From an uncultured Flammeovirgaceae bacterium (GTDB taxonomy: Bacteria; Bacteroidota; Bacteroidia; Cytophagales; Cyclobacteriaceae), in contig CAKZYA010000003.1 of assembly GCA_937883755.1 (NCBI GenBank), forward strand, positions 141,319-205,318: a stretch of 64,000 nt of DNA, in the 5' to 3' direction. The translations under genes and the position numbers were made by a program. The notes below the pieces were generated by a model. That model had not been told where the DNA came from and did not search any database. It saw only the letters and a program-made list of their open reading frames with translations. This document shows positions 7,548 to 16,881 of the stretch, one piece after another; position 1 is the stretch's first letter, and every line of letters starts with the position of its first letter.

Positions 7548-9683
7548 ATGCAACCACAAGTAGCAACAAAACATATTGAGTTAAGCGATGGGCGTACCAT
7601 CATGATTGAAACCGGAAAGCTAGCCCGACAGGCCGATGGAGCAGTAGTGGTCAGAATGGGTGATACCATGTTATTAGCTACGGTTGTTTCTGCTGCTGAG
7701 GCAAGAGAAGATGCCAGCTTCTTTCCCCTTTCAGTAGATTATCAAGAAAAATTTGCGTCGGCTGGAAAAATACCGGGTGGCTTCCTAAAGCGAGAAGGTC
7801 GCCTCTCCGAACACGAGATTCTTACTAGTCGTCTGGTAGATCGGGCAATTCGCCCCATGTTCCCCGATGAATATATGGCTGATACTCAGGTAAACATCAT
7901 GCTTATCTCGGCTGATACCCAAGTAATGCCGGATGCTCTGGCGGCCTTAGCAGCTTCTTCGGCCATTGCTGTATCCAATATCCCCTTTCCTGAGCCTATT
8001 TCAGAAGTGCGGGTAGTACGATCAGGTGGGGAGTATATTGTAAACCCTAATGAAGAGCAAACGAATGCGGCTGATCTTAACTTGATCGTAGCTGGGTCGT
8101 CGGATAATATTATCATGGTAGAGGGAGAGGCTCAAGAAGTAGATGAGTCCGATATGCTACAAGCCATTCAAGCTGCTCATGAAGTGATTAAATTACAATG
8201 TAAGGCTCAGCAAGAACTTGCCGAGGAATTAGGCGTGGTTAAGCGTGAGTTTACTCCTCCTCAGCGTAATGAAGAGCTATATCAGCAACTCCATGATCAG
8301 TACTACGACAAGATGTATGCTGTAGCTAGTCAGGGCATTAATAATAAAGAAGAAAGGAAAAATCAGTTTAAAGTATTTAAAGAAGAATACATCGAGAGTC
8401 TTCCTGAAGATCACGAAATAGATTTAGCTCAGGTACATAAGTACTTCAGTGCTATTCAGAAAAAAGCGTCTCGTGACTTGGTACTGAATGACCGCAAGCG
8501 ACTCGATGGTCGTCAGCTAGATGAAGTTCGGTCAATCTATACCGAAGTAAATTATTTGCCGACTGCACATGGCTCAGCCATCTTTACCCGGGGCGAAACG
8601 CAATCCCTAACTACGGTTACGCTAGGTACTAAGTTAGATGAGCAGATGATCGATAGTGCCATGGTGAAAGGGACTAATAAGTTTTTACTACACTACAATT
8701 TTCCAGCTTTCTCCACTGGCGAAATCCGACCTAATCGAGGACCAGGTCGTCGGGAGATTGGTCATGGAAACTTAGCCCACCGAGCACTTAAAGAGTGTAT
8801 TCCAGCTGATGATGATAATCCTTACACAATTAGGGTTGTTTCCGATATTTTAGAATCCAATGGATCGTCTTCTATGGCAACCGTTTGTGCCGGATCAATG
8901 GCTTTAATGGATGCTGGAATCCCAGTGAAAAGACCAGTATCGGGCATTGCTATGGGGATGATTTCTGATCCTGAGACTAAAAAGTATGCGATTTTATCAG
9001 ATATTCTGGGCGATGAAGACCACTTAGGTGATATGGATTTTAAGGTGACTGGTACCGAGAAGGGCATCACTGCTTGCCAAATGGATATCAAAGTAGATGG
9101 GTTGCCTTATGAGGTACTTAATGAAGCTTTATCACAGGCCAAAGCAGGGCGAATGCATATTCTTCAGGAAATGGCGAAAACGATCTCTGAGTCTAATGCT
9201 GATCTGAAACCAAATGCGCCTCGTTCTGAAACAGTCAAAATTGCCTCTGACATGATTGGTGCATTGATTGGCCCAGGTGGAAAAGTTGTTCAGGAAATCC
9301 AAAAAGAAACTGATACCACCATTGTTATTGAAGAAGTAGACAACCAAGGTATTGTAAATGTCTTTGCTACCGACCAGACGGCAATGGATAAAGCATTGGG
9401 GCGTATTAAAGCAATCGTGGCTATGCCAACCGTAGGTGAAGTGTACGATGGTATCGTCAAGTCAATTATGCCATTTGGAGCATTTATTGAGTTTATGCCA
9501 GCTAAAGATGGGCTACTGCACATTTCCGAAATTAAATGGGAAAGAGTGGAAAAAATGGATGGCGTTATGGAAGTGGGCGAAGAAGTGAAAGTGAAGTTGA
9601 TTGATATCGATAAAAAAACCGGAAAATATCGACTTTCTCGCAAAGCCTTACTCCCTAAGCCTGATAAGGCATCCCGCGATTAG
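7548..9683 (+). CDS. pnp: Polynucleotide phosphorylase (polyribonucleotide nucleotidyltransferase)
   Basis: This trimeric 3'-5' phosphorolytic exoribonuclease takes part in mRNA decay. The 711-residue protein has the standard order: first RNase PH domain (about 15-145), helical linker (about 240-320), second RNase PH domain (about 325-540, with [20 protein letters not shown] and the active-site [15 protein letters not shown] region), KH domain ([14 protein letters not shown], about 565-580), and S1 domain ([20 protein letters not shown] to the C terminus). All are intact. It lies downstream of rpsO and upstream of the primary sigma factor. Confidence 0.98.
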   Translation: MQPQVATKHIELSDGRTIMIETGKLARQADGAVVVRMGDTMLLATVVSAAEAREDASFFPLSVDYQEKFASAGKIPGGFLKREGRLSEHEILTSRLVDRAIRPMFPDEYMADTQVNIMLISADTQVMPDALAALAASSAIAVSNIPFPEPISEVRVVRSGGEYIVNPNEEQTNAADLNLIVAGSSDNIIMVEGEAQEVDESDMLQAIQAAHEVIKLQCKAQQELAEELGVVKREFTPPQRNEELYQQLHDQYYDKMYAVASQGINNKEERKNQFKVFKEEYIESLPEDHEIDLAQVHKYFSAIQKKASRDLVLNDRKRLDGRQLDEVRSIYTEVNYLPTAHGSAIFTRGETQSLTTVTLGTKLDEQMIDSAMVKGTNKFLLHYNFPAFSTGEIRPNRGPGRREIGHGNLAHRALKECIPADDDNPYTIRVVSDILESNGSSSMATVCAGSMALMDAGIPVKRPVSGIAMGMISDPETKKYAILSDILGDEDHLGDMDFKVTGTEKGITACQMDIKVDGLPYEVLNEALSQAKAGRMHILQEMAKTISESNADLKPNAPRSETVKIASDMIGALIGPGGKVVQEIQKETDTTIVIEEVDNQGIVNVFATDQTAMDKALGRIKAIVAMPTVGEVYDGIVKSIMPFGAFIEFMPAKDGLLHISEIKWERVEKMDGVMEVGEEVKVKLIDIDKKTGKYRLSRKALLPKPDKASRD

Positions 9684-9734
9684 CATCATAATTGTGAACT
9701 AATCTTCGGTAAGTTTTACTCTAATTAAGATCCA

Positions 9735-9763
9735 CCGATCTGAATTTATCCAAATCAGATCGG
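9735..9763 (+). other. Hairpin between pnp and the sigma factor gene
   Basis: CCGATCTGA (9735-9743) and TCAGATCGG (9755-9763) are perfect inverted copies, extended inwards by TTT/AAA with one bulged A. No T tract follows on either strand, so it is not a classical terminator. It could be an RNA-stability stem at the pnp 3' end. Confidence 0.5.
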
Positions 9764-9827
9764 AACTATCCTAAAATAGATATTTGTTCAGCTTTAAACA
9801 CATCCACCGCATAAAGACAACGAATGC

Positions 9828-10691
9828 ATGAGACAACTTAAGATTAGTAAGCAAATCACCAATCGCGAAAGCCAGTCTTTGGATAAATATCTCCAAGAGA
9901 TTGGCAAGGTAGACTTGCTAACCCCCGACGAGGAAGTAGATTTAGCTAAGCGTATCCGCTCTGGTGATCAACTAGCGCTGGAAAAACTCACTAAAGCTAA
10001 TCTTAGGTTTGTAGTGTCTGTGGCCAAGCAGTATCAAAATCAGGGACTCACGCTCGGCGACTTGATTAACGAAGGAAATTTAGGCTTGATTAAAGCTGCT
10101 CAGCGATTTGACGAAACTCGGGGATTTAAATTCATCTCTTACGCTGTTTGGTGGATTCGCCAGTCAATTCTACAAGCACTAGCCGAGCAGTCCCGAATTG
10201 TTCGCCTTCCACTAAACCGGGTTGGTTCTCTTAATAAAATTTCCAAAACCTTCTCTGAACTAGAACAGAAGTACGAGCGAGAGCCTTCTCCCGATGAGTT
10301 GGCTGACGTATTGGAGGTAAGTACTAATGAGGTAGTAGATACCATGAAAATTTCCGGTCGTCATGTATCAATGGATGCACCATTTGTACAAGGAGAAGAA
10401 AATAGCTTGTTGGATGTTCTGGAAAATGAATCAGAAAATACTCCTGACTCATCTTTAATGAATGACTCGCTTCGGAAAGAAGTGCAACGAGCTCTCTCTA
10501 CACTAACTCAACGAGAGGCTGATGTTATTTCACTATACTTTGGTCTGAATGGCGAACATGCTATGACGCTGGAAGAGATTGGTGAAAAGTTTAATCTGAC
10601 TCGAGAGCGAGTGCGCCAAATTAAAGAAAAAGCCATTCGTCGTTTACGGCATACATCTCGTAGTAAAGCTCTGAAGCCTTATTTGGGATAA
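9828..10691 (+). CDS. rpoD: RNA polymerase primary sigma factor (RpoD/SigA type)
   Basis: This housekeeping sigma factor reads the TTG/TAnnTTTG promoters seen in this window. The 287-residue protein is the short Bacteroidota form, without region 1.1 and the long non-conserved insert. Visible parts are region 1.2 ([20 protein letters not shown]), region 2 ([46 protein letters not shown]), region 3 (RIVRLPLNR onwards), and region 4 with the [27 protein letters not shown] near residues 246-269. The gene ends in a terminator at 10714-10740. Confidence 0.96.
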   Translation: MRQLKISKQITNRESQSLDKYLQEIGKVDLLTPDEEVDLAKRIRSGDQLALEKLTKANLRFVVSVAKQYQNQGLTLGDLINEGNLGLIKAAQRFDETRGFKFISYAVWWIRQSILQALAEQSRIVRLPLNRVGSLNKISKTFSELEQKYEREPSPDELADVLEVSTNEVVDTMKISGRHVSMDAPFVQGEENSLLDVLENESENTPDSSLMNDSLRKEVQRALSTLTQREADVISLYFGLNGEHAMTLEEIGEKFNLTRERVRQIKEKAIRRLRHTSRSKALKPYLG

Positions 10692-10713
10692 TAAATCTCA
10701 ATGTTAATTGCAT

Positions 10714-10740
10714 AAGCCTCCCGTCAGGAAGGCTTTTTTT
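10714..10740 (+). terminator. Terminator after the primary sigma factor gene
   Basis: AAGCCT and AGGCTT arms, with an inner CC/GG pairing and one mismatch, form a stem followed by seven Ts ending at 10740. Confidence 0.85.
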
Positions 10741-10907
10741 GTGCTAACAACTTTGGCTGTGCTGCTTACGTAAGTTAACTTAGTAAATTGAGAATCATAT
10801 CATTTTACTCTAGATTATTGGTAGCGTATCCCATACTGTTTAATCATAAATCGACAGTGTTGTAACGCTATCAATTGCCTATTTTTAACTTTCAATTAGC
10901 ATTATAT

Positions 10908-11879
10908 ATGACAACGGAAAAAGTAGAAGTATTAATTATAGGCTCGGGGCCAGCCGGTTATACAGCCGCCGTTTACGCCGCCCGAGCTAATTTGAAACCA
11001 GTATTATACCAAGGAATACAGCCTGGTGGGCAACTTACTACAACTACTGATGTAGAAAATTATCCGGGCTATCCGGAAGGAGTAACTGGTCCAGAAATGA
11101 TGATGGATTTCCAGAAGCAAGCTGAGCGGTTTGGTACCGATGTTCGTTTCGGGATGATTACCAAGGTTGACTTTTCGGTTTATCCTCTCAAGGCTATTGT
11201 TGACGATGAACATGAGATTGAAGCCCAATCGGTAATTATCTCAACCGGGGCTTCGGCTAAGTGGCTAGGACTTCCAGGTGAAGAGCGGTTGAATGGAAAG
11301 GGTGTTTCTGCCTGTGCGGTTTGCGATGGCTTTTTCTTTCGAGGAAAAGACTTAGTGGTAGTAGGAGGAGGTGATACCGCTGCTGAAGAAGCTAGTTATC
11401 TTTCTAAGTTGGCTAATAAAGTGTATTTATTAGTGCGTCGCGATGAAATGCGGGCTTCAGCAATCATGCAGCAGCGCGTGAAACGAGCGGAGAATATTGA
11501 AATACTCTGGAACACTGAAACTGAAGAAATCCTTGGCGAAAATGAGGTAGAAGGAGTACGGGTAGTTAATAACCAAACCGGAGAAAAGAGCGAAATCGCT
11601 GCTCAGGGATTCTTTGTAGCTATTGGTCATAAACCCAATACTGATATCTTTCGCGATTACCTTGACATGGACGAAAACGGTTATCTTATTACAAAAGCAG
11701 ATTCAACCCAGACCAATGTTGCGGGAGTATTTGCCTCCGGAGATGCCCAAGACCATGTGTATCGGCAAGCTGTTACGGCGGCCGGAACAGGATGTATGGC
11801 AGCACTAGAGGCTGAGCGCTTTCTCGCAGCTCAAGAGGCTGAACTGGTAGAAGGTACTCCTACCATTGCCATGAGGTAA
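10908..11879 (+). CDS. trxB: Thioredoxin-disulfide reductase
   Basis: This FAD enzyme passes electrons from NADPH to thioredoxin in the cytosol. The protein has 323 residues from ATG at 10908. An upstream TTG frame extension of 11 residues is not needed because the FAD loop IGSGPAG (11-17) already sits at the usual distance. The redox centre is C136-A-V-C139, the NADPH loop is GGGDTA (about 157-162), and the second FAD motif is FASGDAQD near residue 275. The domains and length are normal. It is a single gene closed by a strong terminator at 11903-11942. Confidence 0.97.
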   Translation: MTTEKVEVLIIGSGPAGYTAAVYAARANLKPVLYQGIQPGGQLTTTTDVENYPGYPEGVTGPEMMMDFQKQAERFGTDVRFGMITKVDFSVYPLKAIVDDEHEIEAQSVIISTGASAKWLGLPGEERLNGKGVSACAVCDGFFFRGKDLVVVGGGDTAAEEASYLSKLANKVYLLVRRDEMRASAIMQQRVKRAENIEILWNTETEEILGENEVEGVRVVNNQTGEKSEIAAQGFFVAIGHKPNTDIFRDYLDMDENGYLITKADSTQTNVAGVFASGDAQDHVYRQAVTAAGTGCMAALEAERFLAAQEAELVEGTPTIAMR

Positions 11880-11902
11880 AGATTCTTGAGGTAACCTCGA
11901 AG

Positions 11903-11942
11903 AAAAGCCACTTCTTAGTTATGTTCTAGGAAGTGGCTTTTT
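11903..11942 (+). terminator. Terminator after trxB, possibly bidirectional
   Basis: AAAAGCCACTTC (11903-11914) pairs perfectly with GAAGTGGCTTTT (11930-11941). The flanking A and T runs let it act on both strands, which would also serve the minus-strand CDGSH gene. Confidence 0.9.
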
Positions 11943-12035
11943 CATTGATGTCAAACTAAAATGCGCTATTACTTCATTTGGCTAGCTATACATTGTTAAC
12001 ATCCTGGGTATCCTGTAAAAACCGATTAATCTTGG

Positions 12036-12257
12036 TTATTTTTTAGAAGGCAGATCAAAGGCTTTAGCTTCGTGCTCAAAGTGACCTTTGTGGGCGCCGT
12101 CACAAAAAGGCTTATTTTCGGACAGACCGCAGCGGCACAGACTGACTAGCGTTCGTCCGCCTAGGCCGTATACATTGCCTTCTTTATCTACAATCTCAAA
12201 GTCGCCATCTATTTTAAGAGAGCCATTATTGTTTACAGTGATTTTTGTTGATACCAT
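12036..12257 (-). CDS. CDGSH-type iron-sulfur protein
   Basis: The 73-residue protein holds one CDGSH iron-sulfur domain of the mitoNEET family, which binds a redox-active 2Fe-2S cluster. The ligands are C41, C43, C52 and H56 in the motif CRCGLSENKPFCDGAH. No membrane anchor is present, so the bacterial form is probably cytosolic. The cellular role of these small proteins is open, with iron or redox handling proposed. It follows the GNAT gene on the same strand with a gap of 47 bp. Confidence 0.93.
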   Translation of the reverse strand: MVSTKITVNNNGSLKIDGDFEIVDKEGNVYGLGGRTLVSLCRCGLSENKPFCDGAHKGHFEHEAKAFDLPSKK

Positions 12258-12304
12258 AATTAGTGTGAAATTGAAAATGGATAATTGATAGTTCTAATAC
12301 CTAA

Positions 12305-12736
12305 TTAAGCATGAATCATCTTAAAGTGTTTGATATTACACTCTTCAAATTCGTCACCGACTTTTTTAAATCCAAAGCGCTCGTAGAAAGATATGGCAGT
12401 TATCTGAGCGTGGAGATATATAATTTGATCAGCCCACTTTGATTTACCAATATCAACTAACATCTGTTGAAGAATAACTGCCCCAGCCCCCTTTCCCCGA
12501 TGAGAAGCTAACACTGCAAACCGCTCCATTTTTATTCCTTTCTCAGTTTTTCGCCACCGGGCAGTGCCACAGGCAACCTCATCTTCATCATAAGCTAAGT
12601 AGTGAGTTGCCCTAGCATCGTACTCATCGTATTCCTCCTCAGGTGCTACCTGCTGTTCCTTCACAAAAACTTCATCACGAATTTGGAAAGCCTGTTGTAA
12701 CTCTTCATCGGTACTCACTTTACGAACCTTCATCAT
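12305..12736 (-). CDS. GNAT-family N-acetyltransferase
   Basis: The 143-residue protein is a single GNAT domain that transfers an acetyl group from acetyl-CoA to an unknown amine. The acetyl-CoA loop is seen as ASHRGKGAGAVILQQ (about residues 75-90), and the C-terminal part FYERFGFKKVGDEFEE is typical of the YjcF/ElaA-like group. The start overlaps the end of the phoH-like gene by 17 bp, which implies co-transcription with it. The substrate cannot be told. Confidence 0.88.
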   Translation of the reverse strand: MMKVRKVSTDEELQQAFQIRDEVFVKEQQVAPEEEYDEYDARATHYLAYDEDEVACGTARWRKTEKGIKMERFAVLASHRGKGAGAVILQQMLVDIGKSKWADQIIYLHAQITAISFYERFGFKKVGDEFEECNIKHFKMIHA

Positions 12737-13685
12737 TATTCACGCGATCGTCGGCTTGTTTGTAAGCGTTAATAATATCTTTTACGATACGGTGGCGGAC
12801 AACATCCTCACTAGTGAGCGTGACAAACCCAATTCCTTTCACTCCTTTCAGTACAGTAAGTGCATCAATCAGCCCTGATTTCTGTTTACGGGGTAGATCA
12901 ATCTGTGAGCGGTCGCCCGTGATAATTACCTTAGAGTTAGGCCCCATCCGGGTTAAGAACATTTTGATCTGCATTGGCGTGGTATTCTGAGCTTCATCTA
13001 GCAGAATAAAAGCGTTTTGTAGGGTACGACCACGCATGTAGGCCAGCGGAGCGATTTCAATAATTTTATTCTCCTCGTAAAACTTGAGTTTTTCACTAGG
13101 TACCATGTCGCCCAAAGCATCGTAGATCGGGCGCAGATACGGATCAATTTTCTCTTTCAGATCACCGGGTAAGAAACCTAGATTTTCTCCGGCTTCCACT
13201 GCGGGGCGGGTGATAATAATCTTTTTCACTCGCTTATTTTTCAGTGCCCGTACCGCTAAAGCTACTGATATGTAGGTTTTTCCGGTTCCCGCTGGGCCAA
13301 TAGCAAACACCAGATCATTCTGGGCTGCTGATTGTACTAATTCGTACTGATTAACTGTGCGAGGTTTAATTACTGCCCCACGGGTGCCGTAGAGTAGTAT
13401 ATCATCTACACTTTCGTCAACCATCGGCTGCTTTTCGTTGCTGATATAGGTCTTTACTTCTTCTTCGTCTACTTTGCCGTAGCGAGAATAGTGGTTTAGT
13501 AATGCATTAATAATATCATTGATTCGGATAATTTCGGGAGTACTTCCCTGAATGCGGATTTCATTACCCCGAGATATGACTTTACTTTCGGGGAAAGCCT
13601 TAGAGATGAGGCGGATATTTTTGTTTTCTACCCCAAGAAAATCGGGTAAAGAAACATCATCTAACGTAATAATTTTTTCTACCAA
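12720..13685 (-). CDS. PhoH-family ATPase (PhoH-like, YbeZ type)
   Basis: The 321-residue PhoH-like protein has an N-terminal KH-like part (about 20-75), Walker A GPAGTGKT (130-137), a conserved TRPAVEAGENLGFLPGD segment, and Walker B FILLDEAQN (D230, E231). YbeZ-type proteins act with the endonuclease YbeY in rRNA maturation and ribosome quality control. ybeY is not present in this window. The gene is first of a probable three-gene minus-strand unit with the GNAT and CDGSH genes. Confidence 0.94.
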   Translation of the reverse strand: MVEKIITLDDVSLPDFLGVENKNIRLISKAFPESKVISRGNEIRIQGSTPEIIRINDIINALLNHYSRYGKVDEEEVKTYISNEKQPMVDESVDDILLYGTRGAVIKPRTVNQYELVQSAAQNDLVFAIGPAGTGKTYISVALAVRALKNKRVKKIIITRPAVEAGENLGFLPGDLKEKIDPYLRPIYDALGDMVPSEKLKFYEENKIIEIAPLAYMRGRTLQNAFILLDEAQNTTPMQIKMFLTRMGPNSKVIITGDRSQIDLPRKQKSGLIDALTVLKGVKGIGFVTLTSEDVVRHRIVKDIINAYKQADDRVNNDEGS

Positions 13686-13746
13686 TCGCTGTAAGTTTCT
13701 GGGTTAAGATTTTACTATTTAAACGAGCAAACAACTGAGTAATGTT

Positions 13747-13754
13747 TACTTTTG
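13747..13754 (+). promoter_or_regulatory. -7 promoter element upstream of the SAM hydroxide adenosyltransferase gene
   Basis: TACTTTTG matches TAnnTTTG exactly, 35 bp upstream of the start codon. No TTG is present at the expected -33 position, so the site is only a candidate. Confidence 0.4.
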
Positions 13755-13789
13755 CCTAAATAAATGTAAGCATAATTCGACGCGAAACC

Positions 13790-14563
13790 ATGTCCATTAT
13801 CACTTTTACCTCTGACTTCGGGACAACCGACCACTACGTGGCAGCGGTAAAAGCTAAGTTGTATAGTTTAGATGCCGATGCTCAGATTGTAGATATCAGT
13901 CATTCCATAGAAGCATTCAATATCGCTCAAGGTTCATTTGTCATCAAATCAGTCTATCGCGATTTTCCGGTAGGAACGGTGCACTTAGTTGCGGTTGATG
14001 CTCAATCACCTAACCAGAAATATATTGCCGTGAGTCTGGAAGGGCACTATTTTGTTGGTGCTGATAACGGCTTATTAAGTTTACTAAGTGAGCAGGGGCC
14101 CGAAGAGATTATTGTATTGGATACCAAAGGTGCTACAACCTTTTCTACCAAAGAGATTCTTGCATCTGCAACGATTGCACTCAGTCATGGAATAGCTATT
14201 CAAAAGCTAGGTACCCTAGTCAGTGAACTAGAGCGGCGGTTACCCCGTATGCTAAAAGCAACCCGCAAGCAAATTGTTGGGCACGTAGTGCACGTTGACC
14301 ATTACGGAAACCTAATTACCAATATTGATCAAGTTACATTTGAGTACCTCCGAAAAGGCGTTCCTTTTCAGATACGCTTTGGGCGGGAAACGGCTAATCA
14401 TTTGCAGCAACATTACCACGAAGTAGAGTATGGTGAAGTTTTTTTGTTATTTAACAGTGCCGGTTGGTTGGAAATTGGCATCAACCAGGGCAATGCTCAT
14501 GAACTTTTAGGGCTAAGTTACGATAGCCCAATTATGATCCAGTTTGAGCGAGATAGCCAGTAA
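13790..14563 (+). CDS. SAM hydroxide adenosyltransferase family protein (DUF62)
   Basis: This family hydrolyses S-adenosylmethionine to adenosine and methionine and is related to fluorinases and chlorinases. The 257-residue protein starts ITFTSDFGTTDHYVAAVK, the diagnostic substrate-binding strand. It retains the HVDHYGNLITNI motif at the start of the C-terminal domain (about 163-174). The VDPGVG loop of many relatives reads VDAQSPN here, as is usual for Bacteroidota forms. Halogenase activity is not suggested. The stop lies 48 bp before tRNA-Leu. Confidence 0.9.
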   Translation: MSIITFTSDFGTTDHYVAAVKAKLYSLDADAQIVDISHSIEAFNIAQGSFVIKSVYRDFPVGTVHLVAVDAQSPNQKYIAVSLEGHYFVGADNGLLSLLSEQGPEEIIVLDTKGATTFSTKEILASATIALSHGIAIQKLGTLVSELERRLPRMLKATRKQIVGHVVHVDHYGNLITNIDQVTFEYLRKGVPFQIRFGRETANHLQQHYHEVEYGEVFLLFNSAGWLEIGINQGNAHELLGLSYDSPIMIQFERDSQ

Positions 14564-14568
14564 AGTGC

Positions 14569-14599
14569 TTGATAAATTCTGTAAAGTTCCCTACGTTTG
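14569..14599 (+). promoter_or_regulatory. tRNA-Leu promoter
   Basis: TTG at 14569-14571, an exact 20-bp spacer and TACGTTTG at 14592-14599 place the transcription start a few bases before the tRNA 5' end at 14612. Confidence 0.8.
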
Positions 14600-14611
14600 C
14601 TCTCCGTTTTT

Positions 14612-14693
14612 GCCCAGGTGGCGGAATTGGTAGACGCGTTGGTCTCAAACACCAATGGCTTCGGCCGTGCCGGTTCGACCCCGGCCCTGGGTA
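14612..14693 (+). tRNA. tRNA-Leu (anticodon CAA)
   Basis: This class II tRNA has acceptor GCCCAGG / CCTGGGT, an anticodon stem TTGGT / ACCAA around the loop CTCAAAC (anticodon CAA), a long variable arm (TGGCTTCGGCC region) and a T arm GCCGG-TTCGACC-CCGGC. The 3' CCA is not encoded: the gene is followed by CAAA. It has its own promoter and terminator. Confidence 0.96.
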
Positions 14694-14694
14694 C

Positions 14695-14730
14695 AAAAAA
14701 CCCTGAACTTTTGAGGTTCGGGGTTTTTTT
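14695..14730 (+). terminator. tRNA-Leu terminator
   Basis: A 14-bp stem (14695-14708 with 14716-14729, one G-T wobble) with a 7-base loop has a run of Ts in its 3' arm. It begins two bases past the tRNA. Confidence 0.9.
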
Positions 14731-14833
14731 GTTCGACATCATCTTGAAACTAGCGAAAAGGGACCCTTCTAAAAACCTTCCCTCCATAAATTCTTACACA
14801 AATAATTTGTAGTTGTAAAATATCTATTTACAT

Positions 14834-14865
14834 TTATAGTGTACTACTTAACTAATACACTATAA
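14834..14865 (+). promoter_or_regulatory. Operator for a YtrA-type GntR repressor
   Basis: TTATAGTGTA (14834-14843) and TACACTATAA (14856-14865) are perfect 10-bp inverted copies with a 12-bp spacer, ending one base before the ATG of the ABC operon. The core AGTGTA-N12-TACACT is nearly the known Bacillus YtrA operator (AGTGTA-N13-TACACT). The operon encodes a YtrA-type GntR protein, so autoregulation is likely. Confidence 0.8.
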
Positions 14866-14866
14866 C

Positions 14867-15700
14867 ATGATTCATTTGGATCAATTATCGTTTGGCTACC
14901 GGAAGGGGCAGTTACTCTTCAACAAGCTACATCTTCATTTAGAAGCCGGGCATATTTACGGTTTGCTGGGAAAAAATGGGGCAGGAAAGTCCAGTTTGCT
15001 CAGAAACATTGTTGGCTTGCTCTATCCCAATGAAGGAAGTATTAAAGTAAGAGGGTTCGATCCTCAGGAGCGAAAACCCGCCTTTTTACAGAATATCTAT
15101 TTTGTACCGGAAGAAATTTATCTGCCTTCGGTATCTATTTCAAAGTACTTGGCGGTTCAAGCTCCTTTTTACCCTAAGTTTGACGAATCTCAGTTCCGCT
15201 ACTATCTTACCGAATTTGATGTTCCGCCCGATAGCCACATTCCCAACTTGTCATTTGGGCAACGGAAGAAGGTGCTCATTGCGTTTGCGTTGGCCTGCAA
15301 TACGGATGTGTTGATTATGGATGAACCTACCAATGGCTTAGATATTCCTTCCAAGAAACAGTTTCGTAAGTTATTAGCTTCAGCACTAAGAGAGGATCAA
15401 CTCATGCTGATTTCTACTCATCAAGTGCGAGACTTAGATAATCTGATTGACTCAGTCATTGTACTGGAAGATCGTGAAATATTGCTACACCAATCGCTTA
15501 GTCGGGTAAGTCAGCAACTGCGCTTTGCTACCCTCAATCAAGCAGAAAATGACCAGCGGGTGCTGTACGCTGAGCCATCATTACAGGGCTATACCGTGGT
15601 GATGGAAAATCTCGAGCAGCAGGAAAGCAAAGTGGATCTAGAGCGGCTATTTAACGCGGCTACCCAGAACCCAGAGCGAATTAGGCAACTATTCAATTAA
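14867..15700 (+). CDS. ABC transporter ATP-binding protein of a YtrA-regulated operon
   Basis: The 277-residue cytosolic ATPase has Walker A GKNGAGKSS (35-43), signature LSFGQ (128-132), Walker B LIMDEPT (149-155) and the switch histidine in STHQVRDLD. The C-terminal 70 residues form an extra domain of the kind found in antibiotic-sensing exporters. It is first in an operon with a membrane protein (gap 13 bp), a GntR regulator and a GIN-like protein. YtrABCDEF-like systems in Firmicutes respond to cell-wall antibiotics. The substrate here is unknown. Confidence 0.92.
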   Translation: MIHLDQLSFGYRKGQLLFNKLHLHLEAGHIYGLLGKNGAGKSSLLRNIVGLLYPNEGSIKVRGFDPQERKPAFLQNIYFVPEEIYLPSVSISKYLAVQAPFYPKFDESQFRYYLTEFDVPPDSHIPNLSFGQRKKVLIAFALACNTDVLIMDEPTNGLDIPSKKQFRKLLASALREDQLMLISTHQVRDLDNLIDSVIVLEDREILLHQSLSRVSQQLRFATLNQAENDQRVLYAEPSLQGYTVVMENLEQQESKVDLERLFNAATQNPERIRQLFN

Positions 15701-15713
15701 AGATAAAACCATA

Positions 15714-16487
15714 ATGAACCAACAATTTAATATAACACGCTTTAGCTTGATGCTGAAGTTACACTGGGCAGAAAACGGACGATACTATTTGCTGTCGTTC
15801 ATTCTCATAATCGGCATTATGCTGATGTTAATGCTCCCTATCGTAGGCACTTCGCAGTTTAGTTGGTTATTATACGGCCTTCATATATTGACGCTATTGG
15901 GTGGAGTTACGTTAGGTGGATGCTTCTTTACTAGCTCAGCTTTCGCTGCTTATAACTCGTCTGGTAAGGGAATTGCTGCTATCATGGTACCGGCTTCCCG
16001 GCTGGAAAAGTTTCTCCCTATTCTGCTCATTAGTCTTGTTGGTACCGTACTAATTTTTGTAATAGGTCTTCAGTTACATCATAGCATAGCTGCTGTGGCT
16101 ACTCAAAGGGTACTGCCAGGGGGTAAATACAACCCTATTCCCCCTGAAGTCTTGGAATTTTTCGGATATGTCTATTTTATACTTCAGGGAGCTGTTTTTC
16201 TTGGTTCACTATACTTTACCAAAAACTCCCTGATAAAAACAATAAGTACAGTATTAATTGTGACACTTATTGCGTTCGTATTCAACTTGCTTCTGGCCTA
16301 CGATTATACTGGCTACCCCAGAAATGTCGATGCTTTTCCCTTTACCTTTTGGAACGTCAACGACACTCAACGTTACAGAATACATTATCCTTCGGCGATA
16401 AGCAGTTCAATAAGATTCTTTTTGTGGCTTGTAGTTGTAGCCCTAATTGGTATTACCTATGTGCGATTGCGAGAAAAAGAGATATAA
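15714..16487 (+). CDS. ABC-2-like membrane protein, probable permease partner
   Basis: The 257-residue protein has about six hydrophobic segments (near 25-45, 52-75, 98-120, 140-165, 172-195 and 228-250). It matches no permease family that I can name with confidence. Its place, 13 bp after the ATPase and 4 bp before the GntR regulator, makes it the likely membrane half of the exporter. Confidence 0.75.
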   Translation: MNQQFNITRFSLMLKLHWAENGRYYLLSFILIIGIMLMLMLPIVGTSQFSWLLYGLHILTLLGGVTLGGCFFTSSAFAAYNSSGKGIAAIMVPASRLEKFLPILLISLVGTVLIFVIGLQLHHSIAAVATQRVLPGGKYNPIPPEVLEFFGYVYFILQGAVFLGSLYFTKNSLIKTISTVLIVTLIAFVFNLLLAYDYTGYPRNVDAFPFTFWNVNDTQRYRIHYPSAISSSIRFFLWLVVVALIGITYVRLREKEI

Positions 16488-16491
16488 CAGT

Positions 16492-16869
16492 ATGGAGTTT
16501 AACGATCAACAAGCGATATACTTACAAATTGCCGACTATATCTGCGAGCAGATTTTGCTGGAGCATTGGTCAGCCGAAGAGCGAATTCCTTCGGTGCGCG
16601 ATTTGGCGGCGACGATGGAGGTAAACCCCAATACAGTTGTGCGTAGTTACGACTTCCTTCAGCAACGCGATATTATTTACAACAAACGAGGGCTAGGCTA
16701 CTTTGCTAGTGCTGATGCTCCTAAGAAGGTACGAGCGTACCGAAAGGAGCGATTCTTAGAAACCGAACTACCCGATTTCTTCCGGACGCTCTATCTGCTC
16801 GATATCACGCTGGAAGAAATTCAAGAGCGTTACCAAGCCTTCGTCGCCGAAACCTATCCTACTCCTTAA
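16492..16869 (+). CDS. GntR-family transcriptional regulator, YtrA subfamily
   Basis: The 125-residue protein has an N-terminal winged HTH (IYLQIADYICEQILL, RIPSVRDLAATMEVNPNTVVRSYDFLQ, about residues 8-55) and only a short helical C-terminal dimerisation region, as in the YtrA subfamily rather than the ligand-binding FadR or HutC groups. ATG at 16492 (MEFNDQQAIYLQI) is the natural start; the frame is open 15 codons further upstream but that part overlaps the previous gene. Its probable operator is at 14834-14865. Confidence 0.92.
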   Translation: MEFNDQQAIYLQIADYICEQILLEHWSAEERIPSVRDLAATMEVNPNTVVRSYDFLQQRDIIYNKRGLGYFASADAPKKVRAYRKERFLETELPDFFRTLYLLDITLEEIQERYQAFVAETYPTP

Positions 16870-16881
16870 TTGAATGATTTT

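Noticed and set aside
9735..9763. Terminator between pnp and the sigma factor gene
   Set aside because: The stem is strong, but no T tract follows on either strand, so it is listed only as a hairpin.
14518..14787. Minus-strand open frame of 89 codons across tRNA-Leu
   Set aside because: It is antisense to the tRNA and its terminator; such frames recur over this tRNA in many genomes and have no protein features.
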